DNA of 64,000 bases from Lactifluus volemus (taxonomy: Eukaryota > Basidiomycota > Agaricomycetes > Russulales > Russulaceae), in NCBI GenBank assembly GCA_022376515.1, contig WTXI01000116.1:48648-112647 (forward strand), in the 5' to 3' direction. Under the pieces are notes generated by a model that saw only the letters and a list, made by a program, of their open reading frames with translations, was not told where the DNA came from and ran no database searches. Below are positions 43,211 to 56,403 of the stretch, in pieces. Both the position numbers and the translations under genes were made by a program. Positions within the stretch are counted from its first letter, which is position 1. Every line of letters starts with the position of its first letter.

Positions 43211-45189
43211 GAATTCTTCCCGTTGGTCACTGTAACATAAAACTGTCGCTCTTTACCCGGGAGGACTTTGAGACGAGGAAGACTGTGCGCCCTGAGGACT
43301 GACGAGAGGGAGAGATTTAGTATTTATCAGAGTAGAATTGCCAAGATAGGCACCAGTGACCTCGATCTGGGGTATACTCGATTGGATTCCGCTGGCCTGA
43401 TCGCTGATCGCACTAATCAAATGCAATTGAGTAAATACTAGAATCGAAAACGAAGATGGAGTGACTGATGTACCCGATTCCGGAGTTTGGAGGATCTGGG
43501 CTATAGTAATGGTTAACGGGAACATCGGCATCAGGTGTGAAATGCGTTGGCATACGTATTCGGTTGTGGAAGAGCCATCGTAGACTGAAGTGAGAAGTTG
43601 AGACAAGCACTTGCGCTGCTGTTGGCAGCCCCGACTCGGAGGGCGCTTCATCGTTCGGAACAAACAACCAACAACAGTTACGTGACATTTGGCCGCGGAA
43701 TCGCACTGGCAGCCCAAACTTTTTTGCGCGAGTAGGGCAATTCGCTGGATTTATGCCAGTGCACATTCTTACTTCCGCACGCTGGAATACTTCACTGGCA
43801 AGGGCCGGCGTTAGGCTGAAAATGCTGGGATTCAGGTATCCTTGCGAGGTCGATGCCCAATCTTAACGAATGAACGTTCATGAACCTTCGTAAAGAAGCG
43901 TCTTGACAAAGAGATATGAATTATGACAGCCAATTACATAGTCCCGATACGATGAAGATGCCCTCCACTGAAGTACTGAAAGACTGCCTATGGTCCTGAA
44001 TCAGACGAATCCTTGTACATCCTGTTCCCTTTATCCTTTCAAGTAGAAAATGTCAATGCAGGTGGCCCATGCCTTAAAACTATGCTCTAGCGAAAATTGA
44101 TACGCTGACCCTTCGAGAGCTTGACGAATCCGAAGGGTGCGGCTAGGGCACCACTGGGGAATTTGACTTCGTCGCTTGGCGAGTACGTGCCCCTGGTGAA
44201 GCCTGAGGAAGCTACATGTCTCGTGTTTGGCAGTAGTAACGGTAGAGTATAGTGATTGTCTGCAGCTGCTACATTCCGGACAGTACAAGGGTGTCTTGGG
44301 CATTTCCAGGGCTAGACGCATCGGAGCCCACGGACTGCAGAAAGGAAGAATCTTCGCGCAGGCGTCGTAGCCGTGCGAGTTGACCCCTTATAAGTTGCCT
44401 CTTTGCTCCCTTCCATCTTGCGGATTCCTCTTTCTTTTGCTTAGAGTTAGGTCAGCAGGAAGGCGGATATCTAGCGACGGAGATGGTTGAATAGGAAGCA
44501 AGGATGGTTGGGGAGACTGTGTGAGTCGACGACTAACGAAATGAACAGCAAGCAACCGGTGAGTGAGACTAGTGAAGGACACAGGCCCAGGTGAGAGGAC
44601 TCGGAGCGGAAGTCGGAGTTTGGCAACAAAGCAAATCACGGAGCGCTGACTCAGGCCTCTTTCCGACCGCCTGTCTTTGCGTCTGACCTTCCTTCACCGT
44701 CATTCGCAGCTGCTAACAGCTGCCCACTCTCAGATCGACGTCAGCGGCGTGAGAAACTACAGAAGGGAAACAGTGATGGGACATGTCGCCCGGACGGGTT
44801 TGCTGGATGACTACCTAACCATCTCAATGGCGGGTGCCAGTGGAAGACGAAGAGAGTGGGCTTTATTCGGAACCGACATGGGGATATAATGTACGCTATC
44901 TAACGATCTCATTTGCCTTATAAACAAAATGCTGAGTTTGCATCCTACCTCGTTATGTAGGCAATCGTTTTGCCTCCTCCGAGTCGTGTGCCATGTGATC
45001 GTTCCTGCCAGCTTCGATGGCGTGGTTTCGCTGCAGTGTCTTCATTGTTTTCTGTATTTCCTTTAGGTTTTGAGACCCTTAGAGACTCAATTGCTAAAAT
45101 TGCATCAGATTCACGTCCGAGCGAACTCACACTAAGCGCGCAGTAGTCGGGATGCGTACGTCGCGTCAAGTGATTGAAGAACTCACTAA
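43211..45189. repeat. Upstream region of copy 2 (duplicated unit)
   Basis: Parallels 53400-55429. No gene recognised; small ORFs (44388-44639 -, 44677-44889 +) are not conserved as proteins. Confidence 0.55.
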
Positions 45190-46275
45190 CTCACTTCAGT
45201 TGACCGCCTGAAAAACTGAAATAGCCACTTTCGACGGCTCTCACAGATTTCGGTTTTTGCCTCACACAAGCAACCCGGGTTTCCGCGCGCAGGTCAGAAG
45301 TTATATTGATGATGTCCTGATGCTCTCCATGCGCATTAACGTGACGCTCTCCCCGACCTGGGCACGACTCTGATTCATTGGCTTATACGGATCATGATCG
45401 AGATCGCTCAGAGCGCGCTATCTCACCCTCTCAGGCAGCATACATCATCATCAAACGCTTTGGGGCTGCCGACTCCAAGTTGCAGAAAACTCCCATGCTA
45501 CCGAATGCAGTTTATTTGAAGGACGACATCCCCTCTGGTCCATCCCACGTTACCAGAAAGAAGAACTCACGCTACCGCGAGGCCACCAAGGCTATCGGGA
45601 GTCTCATGCACGCTGCGGTAGCCACCCGGCCGGACATAGATTTTACCGTATCCACCTTATCGATAATCCGGGGGAGCACCATTGGAAATTCGAGCGGACC
45701 TTCTACTACCTTTCTGGCACCAAGGACCTCGAACTCACCTTCGGTGGAGACGCTACGCCTTGTACGGTTCCACAGACGCCAACGGTGTTACTCGTACGCA
45801 GCTACACCGGCACGCCATGTCTGGGCACGCATTTTCTATTGATGGAAAGCGGTCTTCGGAGTTCACATGAGCAAGGTCTTGTGACACTCTCAGCTGCAGA
45901 GTCGTCAGGATGTGATGGCGACGCATGCTGAAAGGAGGTTGTCTGGCTTCACGCCTAGCAGGAGAGCTTGTATCCATCACTTTATATCACAGTTATGTTA
46001 CTCTACGACTACCAGGCGCACTGAAGCTCACCACAGACGATAAATAGTGAGATCTAACCAAGCATATTGACCTACGCAACCATTTCATCACCGAACCTAT
46101 CAGTGTGGGGGAGATCATGGTCTCGTTACCCAACAATGTGCTGACAAAGCCGGTACTCCTAAGTTAGATGCTTGGAGAGTCCGAGTCGCCCGATACGCCG
46201 ACTTAGGTCTGCGCCATCGTGCAACTGCGCTTGCAAGAAAGTGTTGTAGTTCGATAGTACTAATACGGTGGGAGA
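45190..46275 (+). pseudogene. Ty1/copia remnant A: RT-RNase H fragment and polypurine tract
   Basis: Broken pieces of copia pol: ILTDFGFCLTQA-like, YIDDVLMLS (about 45302), SPSQAAY...KRFG, TPMLPNAVYLKDD, GSLMHAAVATRPDIDF, then RNase H (DANG, ISGHAF, STAES-like) and a terminal ADVLTK-like segment near 46140. GGTGGGAGA precedes TGTTGGAG at 46276, a likely polypurine tract and LTR start. Several frameshifts. The same remnant is at 55430-56403. Confidence 0.78.
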
Positions 46276-47493
46276 TGTTGGAGGGCCGAGGGGGAAATGC
46301 TGATGAATTGGGGATGGGTAGCTGATCATTACAAGCACCTGCGATGAACACTTGGATGATGTCTTGGATTCTCCGGAGGGACCCGTTTCAACTGCAGAAC
46401 AGTTTGTGCCTCAAGCACCCCGATCCGGAGTCCGTAGCTATGGTCAGGTATCCCATTTGAAGATGCTCTTCTGTGACCTACTAGTATGAAGGTCACATCG
46501 TCGCACATCACAAATCAGAGGGGCACATTGGGGCCGTACACGAGCTCGACAACGCGTTGGGGTGAAGTGCAGCAGTAAAGGAAAGGCTTGGGTCGGGTTT
46601 TGGCACCTTGAGCTGCGAGTGTCATGTGAGCGTAGGAGCCGTCTTCGTCGCGCAACGGCTATATTATTACCATTTGACTCTCGCCCATCCAGGCACCTAA
46701 AGTCGCTTGGGAAAGAATGACGGTCTAGTATCTGCCTCGAGGTTTCAAGATCCCGGCGGTGGAGAGAAATATAAAAAATACAAATAAAACTGCTACTTGA
46801 AGAGCTACGTACATCGCCATGCCCAACTCCGGCCCTTGGTCACCCGAACTGAAGAAGTTAGGTTTTTGTGCGTACGCGACGTTCATGGTCGTGCGAAAAC
46901 GACGTACGTTATGCCACGTCACTCTTACACGAACGCAGTTTCACTGCCAGAGGAGAAGTGAGTCAGATACGCATGGTGTAACCCAGATTGGGTTGCTTTG
47001 CAACTTCCAACCACGATCGGAGAAGAACTGCGATTGGCCTCCAGTGCCTTCACCAACCAATACCGTGACCTCACACACCACATTTCAACGCATATACCCG
47101 TGGTCCACTTTCCACTTAGATCCCCATTAGCCATCTCCATCTCATGACACCCGCCGCGCCCTCCGGTTCCTCAACTTATCACGAGCCTCAACATTCACAT
47201 GGCCCTCAAACCATCCGCATATATTCCATCCGCATGGTTAGCAGAGTCTGCTTGCTGTCCAATTAAGCTTCCATTTCTGACGAGTGGTCCCAACTGGGCA
47301 GTGGCTATACTCTCAGAGCAGGTTTTCATTCACTGGTACCTCAGTGAAGACCCGTTCTCAGAAACCTGGGAGGATCTTGGCAGAGTTTTCAAGACTTTAG
47401 AGTGTGTAACCATTGGCTCTGTGAAGGTGTATGAGGGAGAGGAGCGCTAGGTGTGTGGTGCCACCACCACTCTCATTTCGTCTGTGGTCACCC
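46276..47493. repeat. Copia 3' LTR start and duplicated 3' flank of copy 3
   Basis: 46276 onwards probably begins a copia LTR (end not defined). From about 46800 the sequence matches the flanks at 22770-23280 and 56870-57550. No gene. Confidence 0.55.
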
Positions 47494-47960
47494 TGCTGGA
47501 ATGTTATAGCGGAGTGGGAAAGGCTGTTGGGTACCGATGATGGAGAAGACGATGCGCAGAGCGAGCAGGGGCTCGAGGAAGGGACGGCCGATGTCAAAGG
47601 CGGCCCGAGGGTAACCCGACGCGGATAACGGGCGCTCCCCGTTGGGGGCGATCGCTCCCGGCCGGTAATCATGATAATCCCTTCATTTTCGCTTCAAGAT
47701 CCTTTTTTATTTAGTGTCTCAGTCTCATTTCGCAGGTGATGCACTAGTCACCCCAGGCCGATCGAGCGGCCAATTTCGGGCAGTAGCATATGATATTTTT
47801 GTACAGTAGCCTAAGTACTTCTGTACCCATTGACAGTCGTAAGGGCATCAATTGATTGCCCACTTTGTCCCCCAACTTCGTGTGATCTTACTATCCCTCG
47901 TGACCTCTCGTTTTCGCCTCGCGTGCCCATTATAACCTCGGAGTTGCAAACGCGATTTTA
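47494..47960. mobile_element. 467-bp insertion flanked by CACCC repeats
   Basis: Copies 1 and 4 read straight through (GTCANCC then TTACCTTC) where this one has 467 extra bases between CACCC (47489-47493) and CACCC (47961-47965). Begins TGCTGGAATGTTATAG, like many copia LTRs. Probably a solo LTR. Confidence 0.6.
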
Positions 47961-48174
47961 CACCCTTACCTTCTGTTTCTCTAGCCACTCTTTGATGTTA
48001 TCGTCATGTCATCCAAATACAAATTGCAGCTGTCATACCGACTCCTACACGATACACGATACACTCTCTCATAGCTTGATTTCTGGATTGCTCTATTCAT
48101 CCTCAGACAGACTCGGTGGCGCTAACTGAATTCGAACGATTCACTAATCGGAGTTTGCATATATACATGTGACT

Positions 48175-51100
48175 CTATTTAGATGAACTGTGAATGTATA
48201 CCATAGTCCAATTTGATCCATACACAAAATTTGAGAGATCTACCTCTGTTCTGTCTTTGCCACCAACCCAGACTGTGTTAGCTTTATGAAGGTATGGTCG
48301 GTGAATGGGGGGAATCCATAAAAGGAGTTCTTCATCTTCCCCATACATCCACCCATCACTATTGACCGGGAACTTCTCCATAAAGCGATCTGTCTCAATA
48401 TCTTCTGCACTGAGCTTCCCTATATGAATTGTGTGATCTCGTAAGGTCGAGGTGATAGGATGCCCATCCAAAGTGGACGCACCAGAGTTAGTCGAATGGG
48501 TGAGTCTGGTAGACGAGCCCACAATATCATGTCCTGTTGTGGCATCCCACATGCGAATCGTGCTATCTCCCGAGCCCGAAATGATCCGCTGCCCGTCTGG
48601 AGAGAATGCAACCGAGTTGACCCATTCAGTGTGTCCAATGAACGGCGCCGCTACGGCCACACCTGTAGCAGAATCCCACAGACGAATCGTGCGATCGTTC
48701 GAGGCCGATGCAATGAGCCGCCCATCCGGTGAGAGTGCAACACAGTTAACGTTTTCGGCGTGTTCAGGAGCGGGGCCAACTACTTCTTGTCCTGTCACAG
48801 AATCCCACACACGAATCGTGTGATCTCCCGAGGCTGAGGCGATTCGCTGCCCGTCCGGTGAAAACGCGAGAGAAATGATGAACTGAGTGTGACCATTAAA
48901 AGGGCCCGCTACGACCTCCCCTGTCGCAGCATCCCATACTCGAATCGTGCAGTCACTCGAGGCAGAGGCAATGCGCTTCCCGTCCGGCGAGAATGTAACA
49001 GAGTCGATCGCATCAGTGTGTCCAGTAAACGGGCCCACCACAACTACTCCTGTCCTGGCATCCCACACGCGAACCGTGCGATCTCCTGAGGCCGACGCGA
49101 TGCGTTGTCCGTCCGGCGAGAATGCAACAGAGTAGACATCATCTGTATGTCCACTAAACGGGCCCACTATAACATTCCTGTCGCAGTATCCCACACACGA
49201 ATCGTGCGATCTCGCGAGGCTGAGGCAATCCGCTCACCGTCAGGTGAGAACGCAACACAGAAGGCCCAATCCGTGTGGCCAGTAAACGGACTTCCTATGA
49301 CCTCTCCTGTTGTGGCATCCCACACACAAACCGTGCAATCTGCAGAGGCCGAGGCTATCCGTTGCCCATCTGGTGAGATTGCAACAGAAAAGATCGATTG
49401 GGTATGTCCGGTAAACGAGGCCCCTGCCACTCCTTTTCTGGGATGCCACACGCAAACCGTGCGATCTTCCGAGGCCGAGGCAATGCGCTGCCCGTCAGGT
49501 GAGACTGAAATAGAAAATATGGAAGCTGTGTGTCCAGTAAATGGGCCTGCTACGATCTGACCTGTTTCGGAATCCCACACGCAAATCGTGCGATCGAGCG
49601 AGCCTGAGGTGATGCGTTTCCCGTCCGGCGAGAATGCAATAGAGTAGATGGCTTCGGTGTGTCCAGTAAATGGGCCGGCTACCACCTTTCCTGCTGTGGC
49701 ATCCCACACACGAATCGTGCGATCGTCTGAGGCCGAGGCGACGTGCTTCCCGTCTGGTGAGAATGCAACACACCTGACCCGTTCGGTGTGTCCAGTAAAC
49801 GGGCTCGCTACGACCTCTCCGGTTGAAGCATCCCACATGCGAATCGTGCGATCTGTAGAGGCAGAGGCGATACGTTTCCCGTCTGGTGAGAATGTAACAA
49901 AGAGGACCTCGTCGTTGTGTCCAATAAATGGGCCTGCTATGACCTCTCCAGTTGCGGCATCCCAAACACGAATCGTGCGATCGTCCGAGGCTGAGGCGAT
50001 GTATTGCCCGTTCGGTGAGAATGCAACGCATCTGACCCAATCCGTGTGTCCAGTGAATGGTCCCACTACGACCTCTCCTGTTGCAGCATCCCACACGCAA
50101 ATCGTGCAGTCCTCCGAGGCCGATGCGATGCGTTTCCCGTCGGCGAGAATGCGACAGAGAAGACATCTTTGGTGTGTCCTGTAAACGGTCCCGCTACAAC
50201 TTCCCCCGTCGTAGCATCCCACACCCGAATCGTGCGATCGTGCGAGGCTGATGCGATCCGTTGCCCATCTGGGGAGAATACAACAGACTCGACTGGTCCG
50301 TCATGTGCTTGAATAGTCATTTCCAATGCTGGCCAATCGGACAACCGTCCGCGTCTCAAAGAAAATGTGTGGGGGAATAGGTGAAGGTGGTGCTCGACGA
50401 CACGGGAAGAGGATGGCGCAAAAGGGAGAGCAGATATATATATATGCGGGACGCTTCTTGATATAGCCATTCCGAAATATCGCACAAACGCGAACGCATC
50501 ATCCACTAATGCGAACAGATTTTTAACCTCTGATTGGAATGATTGCTGAGATTTTGCCCAATAGTTACTACATGTCCTATAACATGATAAGAGCCGCCCA
50601 CCTTCTGCAGATCAGACCGCAACCATGTGTTCAGAGATGCCAATGCTCGTGATCCAAGACCGACACTGTTCTTGATGCTAAGCACCTCCAGCCAAAAGAG
50701 AAACCTTGTCTCGAACAGCGATTGAAGTTTTGGAAACAGATCATGTTCAATATCAAGACGTTCTAAATGATCCCCCCAAAAAACGCAGCCATACGATAGA
50801 GCAGGCGGAACATATTTTGCAATTCGAGATTCCAGATCTGGCACGTCCCTGTTGGCAACGTATGACGATTCGAGTTTGCAAATATTGAACTTGAGGTCAT
50901 TCAGCATTAATCCAAGACAGGAATGTGCCAGCTGACGGTGAGCCCTGCCAAGGTCAATGTGAAATACCCCACTCTTCTCATCGGCCAGGAAGTCACGAAA
51001 TGAGGTGTGGAGAGGGATGATTGGGAGGGTATCGTCGGATGAGGTCACGTTACTGAGAAGTGAGCCAAGGTGACGGAGCATCTCCACAACGCATTCCGAA

Positions 51101-53340
51101 TCCTCGGGGTCAGGGTCGTCTGGGTCATCCTGGGGTGCATATCGTCGCAGAATAGTCAAAGTGCGGATGGAAAGGGGAACGAGAGCAGCAAAAAGCTGCC
51201 CCATCACGGAACGAAATAGGATCTGTGCCGCAACCGGCTTGAAGTACCCTTCCAGAACTTCTCCATATAGCTGGTCCAAAGGATCTTGTCCATCCCGACC
51301 TCGAGAGTGCCCCAACAGACGCTGTATCACCTGCTTCTTGCTAAACCCAAAGCTAGGAGGAGGATTGTTTATTAGCCCGGAAGCAACGGCTGCCCACTGA
51401 AACAATCCTTCCGCTGCCTTTGCGAGTTCAACACCATGTCGTTCGAACAAGACCAAAGGGAGTTCGCCCCGGAGATATAACCCAATATCTTGCTCCGTCT
51501 TTGCGGCCAGTTTGTGATCATCCATATAGAGGGTGCGTACGGACAACGCATTACAGAACGCGTGTTCGACGCCGTTCTCCGGCCTCGAGGTGATGAGGAT
51601 ACGGAAATTGGATGGCAACTCGAACAAATGTTGAGCTAGAAACTTGTGCAACCCGACTTGACCGATTGCATCGCCACTCTCGTCCAACGCATCGATCACA
51701 ATAAGGATTGGGTCGGTGAACTGAATGTTTTTGACTGGCTCGAGGAGAAGGGATTCGAAAAGTGTGCGATAATGTGGAGTACTACGAAGAGATGGATCAT
51801 TCTTCAGTACCTTCCCGAGTGCTAATTTGAACGGATGATAGCGATCGGAGAGATCGCGAGCGAGTGTCGTGAACAGCTGGTAAGCTTCATCTTTGGAACC
51901 CTCTTTCCGCAAAAACCCAAAGTAAATGCAGAGGCACTTATTCTGGAATATACGTGCGACCTCATGAGCGATTGAAGACTTTCCTGTGCCTGCTTGGCCG
52001 AGGAGCACGAGCCCACGTTGAGATTCAGGACTCTCGACCCACTTGACGATATGATCCAGAAAATCTTCGCGTGTGCCCGGAAGACAGCGTTTCCCATTGC
52101 CATATCGCCAGCCTCCTTTGTAAGGCAATTCTCTGATTTTTGAGTCCAATTCTGTGTGGCCCTCGTCAGGAAGATTATCTGACAAATCGTATTACCTTTA
52201 GGACTACGCACCAACTTCTAGTACAGCAATCCCAGTGACGACGGCAGTACTCGCGAGGAAATTATCTCGCAGTCGAGCAAGGTTTGTGCGATACTCATCA
52301 ATTCTCGCATCAACCTGGCGGATAACATTCTTCAAAGTCCGCTTTCCTAAATCAAATCTTTATTATGATCAATGACCACAAAGAGGTCAAGACGACGTAC
52401 CGATTTGCACATCCTCCGCATACGATGTGATAAATTTGGCACATTCCGAGACACACTCCAGCATCTCATCCAGGATCTTTGGTTGCGTAGACTCCGGGTC
52501 CATGTTCCTCAAAATGTCCGCTTCTTTGCAAAGTCAAACGCGTCCAGGATTGCCTGAAGTAATGTTCTGACGTTGTCGTCACGCTTCAACTGGAGTAGCA
52601 AAGTCTGACGGCAGAAAATATTGAGCTATCGATATCCTCCAACAGAGCACGGAGACACACCTCTGGAATCTTTGAGAGCAGCTTCCATGCTAGCTGTGCA
52701 TGGGGGAGCAACTGAGCGCAAAATCTAGCTCAGAAAAGCAACGGAGAAATTTGATGAGACATACATCTGCGATTGGACCGATAGTGTCGAGTACTTGCTT
52801 GATAACACCAATGGCACCCTCCCATGCGGTCATCGTATCCATACCTTTCATGGCTTCCTCGGCACGATCCACAGTATGTGAAATCTCCGTGTGACCATCT
52901 TGTACTGGTCCCACAGGAGTATTACCCCCGGTAGGAAGGTCGCCACGACGTGCACCAGCTTCTTCAGTGCCAGGATTTCTCAGTGCTGTCGTTGTAGGAC
53001 TTGGGCTAGTGGCTACCGCATTTAGAGAGTTCGTCGACGCGGAGATAGTCAACAGGAGTATGGCCGGCTCTCTTCTATGTCCATCAGCACTACTGAGAAT
53101 AATCTCGAGTTCTACATGTACGATGCTCAGCAAGCGCACGAGTAAGGATTCGAAGGAATAGACGGACCGCGTCGAGCTCGCAGGTGATCTCCTGCCTTCC
53201 GATAAGGATGTCTGTCCGCACGGTCCTCTTCGCATAGAGAGATATTGTAATACTAGAGAGTGGTGGTAAAGCACTGCAGGAGAGTCAGTTGGACCTGGGT
53301 ATAAAAATCCGACACTGGCAGCTCTTACAATGCATCAACT
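48175..53340 (-). pseudogene. NACHT-WD40 receptor, copy 3 (few small lesions)
   Basis: Same architecture as copy 2: N-terminal region, NACHT (continuous frame 50506-52185 with GQAGTGKSS and ILIVIDALDES), 14 WD40 repeats and tail. Lesions: a one-base loss near 50139 in WD40 repeat 2 (GGG to GG), another near 49178 between repeats 9 and 10 (TTT to TT), an in-frame TAG near the start of the long first exon, a one-base loss near 53178, and loss of the candidate start ATG (ACG-strand change at about 53393). Either a young pseudogene or a gene with consensus errors; the NACHT half could still be made. Confidence 0.88.
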
Positions 53341-55429
53341 TTTTCGTTCCATTCCACGTGCTGCGCCACGCTCTGCCTCGATCGTGTCTGCCACGTATTC
53401 TTCCCGTTGGTCACTGTAACATAAAACTGCCTCTCTTTACCCGGGAGGACTTTAAGACGAGGAAGATTGTGCGCCCTTAGGACTGACAAGAAGGAGAGAT
53501 TTAGTACTGATCAGAGTAGAATTACTAAGATAGGTACCAGTGACCTCGAGCTGGGGTATAGTCGATTGGATTTCGCTGGCCTGATCGCTGATCGCACTAA
53601 TCAAAGGCAATTATCTGAGTAAATACTAGAATTGAAAGCGAGGATGGAGTGACTGATATACCCGATTCCGGAGTTTGGAGGATCTGGGCTATAGTAATGG
53701 TTAACGAGAACATCGGCATCAGGTGTGAAAGGCGTTGACATACGTATTCGGTTGTGGAAGAGCCATCGTAGACTGAAGTGAGAAGTTGAGACAAGCACTG
53801 GCACCACTGGTGCTGCTGTTGGCCACCCCAACTCGGAGGGCGCTTCATCGTTGGGAACAAACAACCAACAACAGTTACGTTGACAGCCAGTGGAAGCGCA
53901 CTGGCAACCCTCGCGCGAGTAGCAATTTGCTGGAGTTATGCCAGTGCAGATTCTTACTCGCACGCTGGCATATGCAAGGGCCATTTGGCTGAAGACCTGG
54001 GGTCTGGGGGATGCTTGCGAGGTCGAAGCCAAATCTAAACGTAATCGCTTATTCACCTTCATATGAGCAAGCGTGGTATGGTACACGGCGCGGGAGAAAA
54101 GAAAAGAGATATCAGTTATGACAGTTAATTACATAGTCCCATATACAACGAAGATGCCCTCCACTGAACGACTGCCTATGGTCCAGAATCAGATGAATCC
54201 TCGTACATCCAGTTCCTTTTATCCTTTCAAGTAGAGAATGTCAATGCAAGCGGGCCATGCCTTAAACTATGCCCTAGTGAAAAATGCTGTACCGTGGCCC
54301 TTCAGGAGGATGTCTTGACAAACCCGAGGGGTGCGGCTAAGGCACCAGTGGGGAATTTGACTTTCGTCGCTTGTCGAGTGCGTGCCCCTGATGAAGGAAG
54401 TTGCAAATGTCTCGTGCTTGGCAGTGTTGACAGGTCGTAAGTGATCGTCTGCAATTGCTACATTCCTGACGGTACCAGGTGTGTCTTCTGCACTTCCAGG
54501 GCTACGCATCAGAGCCCACAGATGGCAGAGAGGAAGAATCTTCGCACGGACATCGTGACCGTGCATGTTGACCGCTTATAAGTAACCTCTGTGCTCCCTC
54601 CCATTCTTGAGGATTCCTCGTTCTTTTGCTCAGTGTTATGTCAGCAGGTAGGTGGATATCTAGAATTTGGGGTCACGATAGCGACGGAGATGGTTTTATA
54701 AGAAGCGAGGATGGTTGGTGAGACTGGCCCGGGGTGAGTCGACGACTAAGGGAATTAACAGCAAGAAACCGTTGAGTGAAACTAGGAAAGAAAGACGAGA
54801 GCATTGGACGCAGAGGACTGGCGAATGCGGACGCATGGTCGGAGTTTGGGCACCAAAGCAATTCATGGACCGCTGAGGCATCTTCCGAATGCCTGTCTTT
54901 ACATCTGACCGCCTTGGATCGACATCAGCGCCGTGAGCAACTACAGAAGGGAAACAATGATGGGCATGTCGCTTGGACACCCATTTGCTGGATGACTACC
55001 TAACGATCTCAATCACGAGAGCCAGTGAGAGATGAAGAGAGTGGGCTTTATTCGGAATAGACATCGAGATATAATGTACACTACCTAACGACCTCGTTTT
55101 CCTTCTAAACGAAAGGCTGAGTTTGCATAGTACCTCGTTGGTAGAGTCGTTACAATCAATCGTTTTGCCTTGTCATGTGCCTTGTGATCGTCCCCGCCAG
55201 CTTCCACAGCATGGTTTTCCTGCAGTGTCTTCGTGGTTTTCACCTCCGGTCCTCCGAACTAAACCACGAAAAGATGTGGAACTGCCAAAAATATGTGACA
55301 TTTTACACATAGTACTTTTGCTGGCTTTGTCCTACGTTGAAACGATTCAATTGCTACGAGGGGGGAGACAGATGCGTACGTCGCGTCAAGCGCTTGAAAA
55401 AGTCACTGACTCGCTTCAGTTTACCACCT
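53341..55429. repeat. Upstream region of copy 3 (duplicated unit)
   Basis: Parallels 43150-45189. No gene recognised. Confidence 0.55.
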
Positions 55430-56403
55430 GAAACAGACTGGCCAAAAGCGGTTTGGACCACTTTTCGAGGATTCTCACAGATTTCGGTTTTTGCCTCACA
55501 CAGGCCGACCCGGCGAATTTCCGTGCGCAGATAAGAAATATATTGATGATGTCCTGATACTCGCCAAACTACCGTGACGTTCTCGCCCTCTCAGGCAGCA
55601 TACATCGCCATCATCACTAAACGCTTTGGGCTCGCCGAGCTGCAGAAAACTCCCATGCTGCCGAGCGGCGCAGTTTATTCGAAGGACGACACCCCTTCAG
55701 ATCCGTCCTACGTTACCAGAAAGAAGAATTCATGGTACCGCGAGGCCGCCAAGGCGATCGCCGGGAGTCTCATGCACGCTTGCGGTAGCCACTCGACCAG
55801 AAATAGATTCACCTTATCTCAGTTCCTCGAGAATCCGGGGTAGCACCATCGGAAATCAAGCGGATCTTCTACTACATTTCTGGCACCAAAGACCTCGAAC
55901 TCACCTTCGGCGGAGATGCCACGCCTTGTGCGGCTGCACAGACGCCAACGGTGCTACTAGCATGCAGCCGCACCAGCGCGCCATGTTTGGGCACGCATTT
56001 TCTATTGAACTAAGGGCGGTCCTCGGGGTTCACATGAGCAGGATCTTGTGACGCTCTGCAGACCCAGGATGTGATGGCGACGCAGGGTGAAAAGGGGGCT
56101 GTCTGGCTTCTCGCGTAGCAGGAGAACTTGTATTCATCACTTCATAATACGATTATGTTACGCTACGATTACAAGGCGCACTGAAGCTCGCCACGGACGA
56201 TAACTAGTGAGATAGAACCAAAGACATTAACATTTCATCGCCAAACCGATCAACGTGGGGGGATCGTGGTCTCGTATTGCCGGCGCGATGTGCTGACAAA
56301 GCCGCTACCCTTAGATGCCTGGAGGGTCGCTCGATAGACCGGCCTAGGTCCGCGCCATACGCGCTTGCCAGGGAGTAATGTAATGCGATGATACGGTGGG
56401 AGA
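55430..56403 (+). pseudogene. Ty1/copia remnant B
   Basis: Second copy of the remnant at 45190-46275, with different indels: ILTDFGFCLTQADPANF, then SPSQAAY, KRFGLAELQKTPML, RNase H pieces and GGTGGGAGA before TGTTGGAG at 56404. Its place in the unit shows the copia insertion is older than the duplication. Confidence 0.78.

Noticed and set aside
49105..50312. Long + strand ORFs opposite the WD40 repeats ([17 protein letters not shown] type)
   Set aside because: They arise because the 129-bp WD40 units lack stops in an antisense frame; the same shadow is seen in every copy, and the sense strand carries the real domain.
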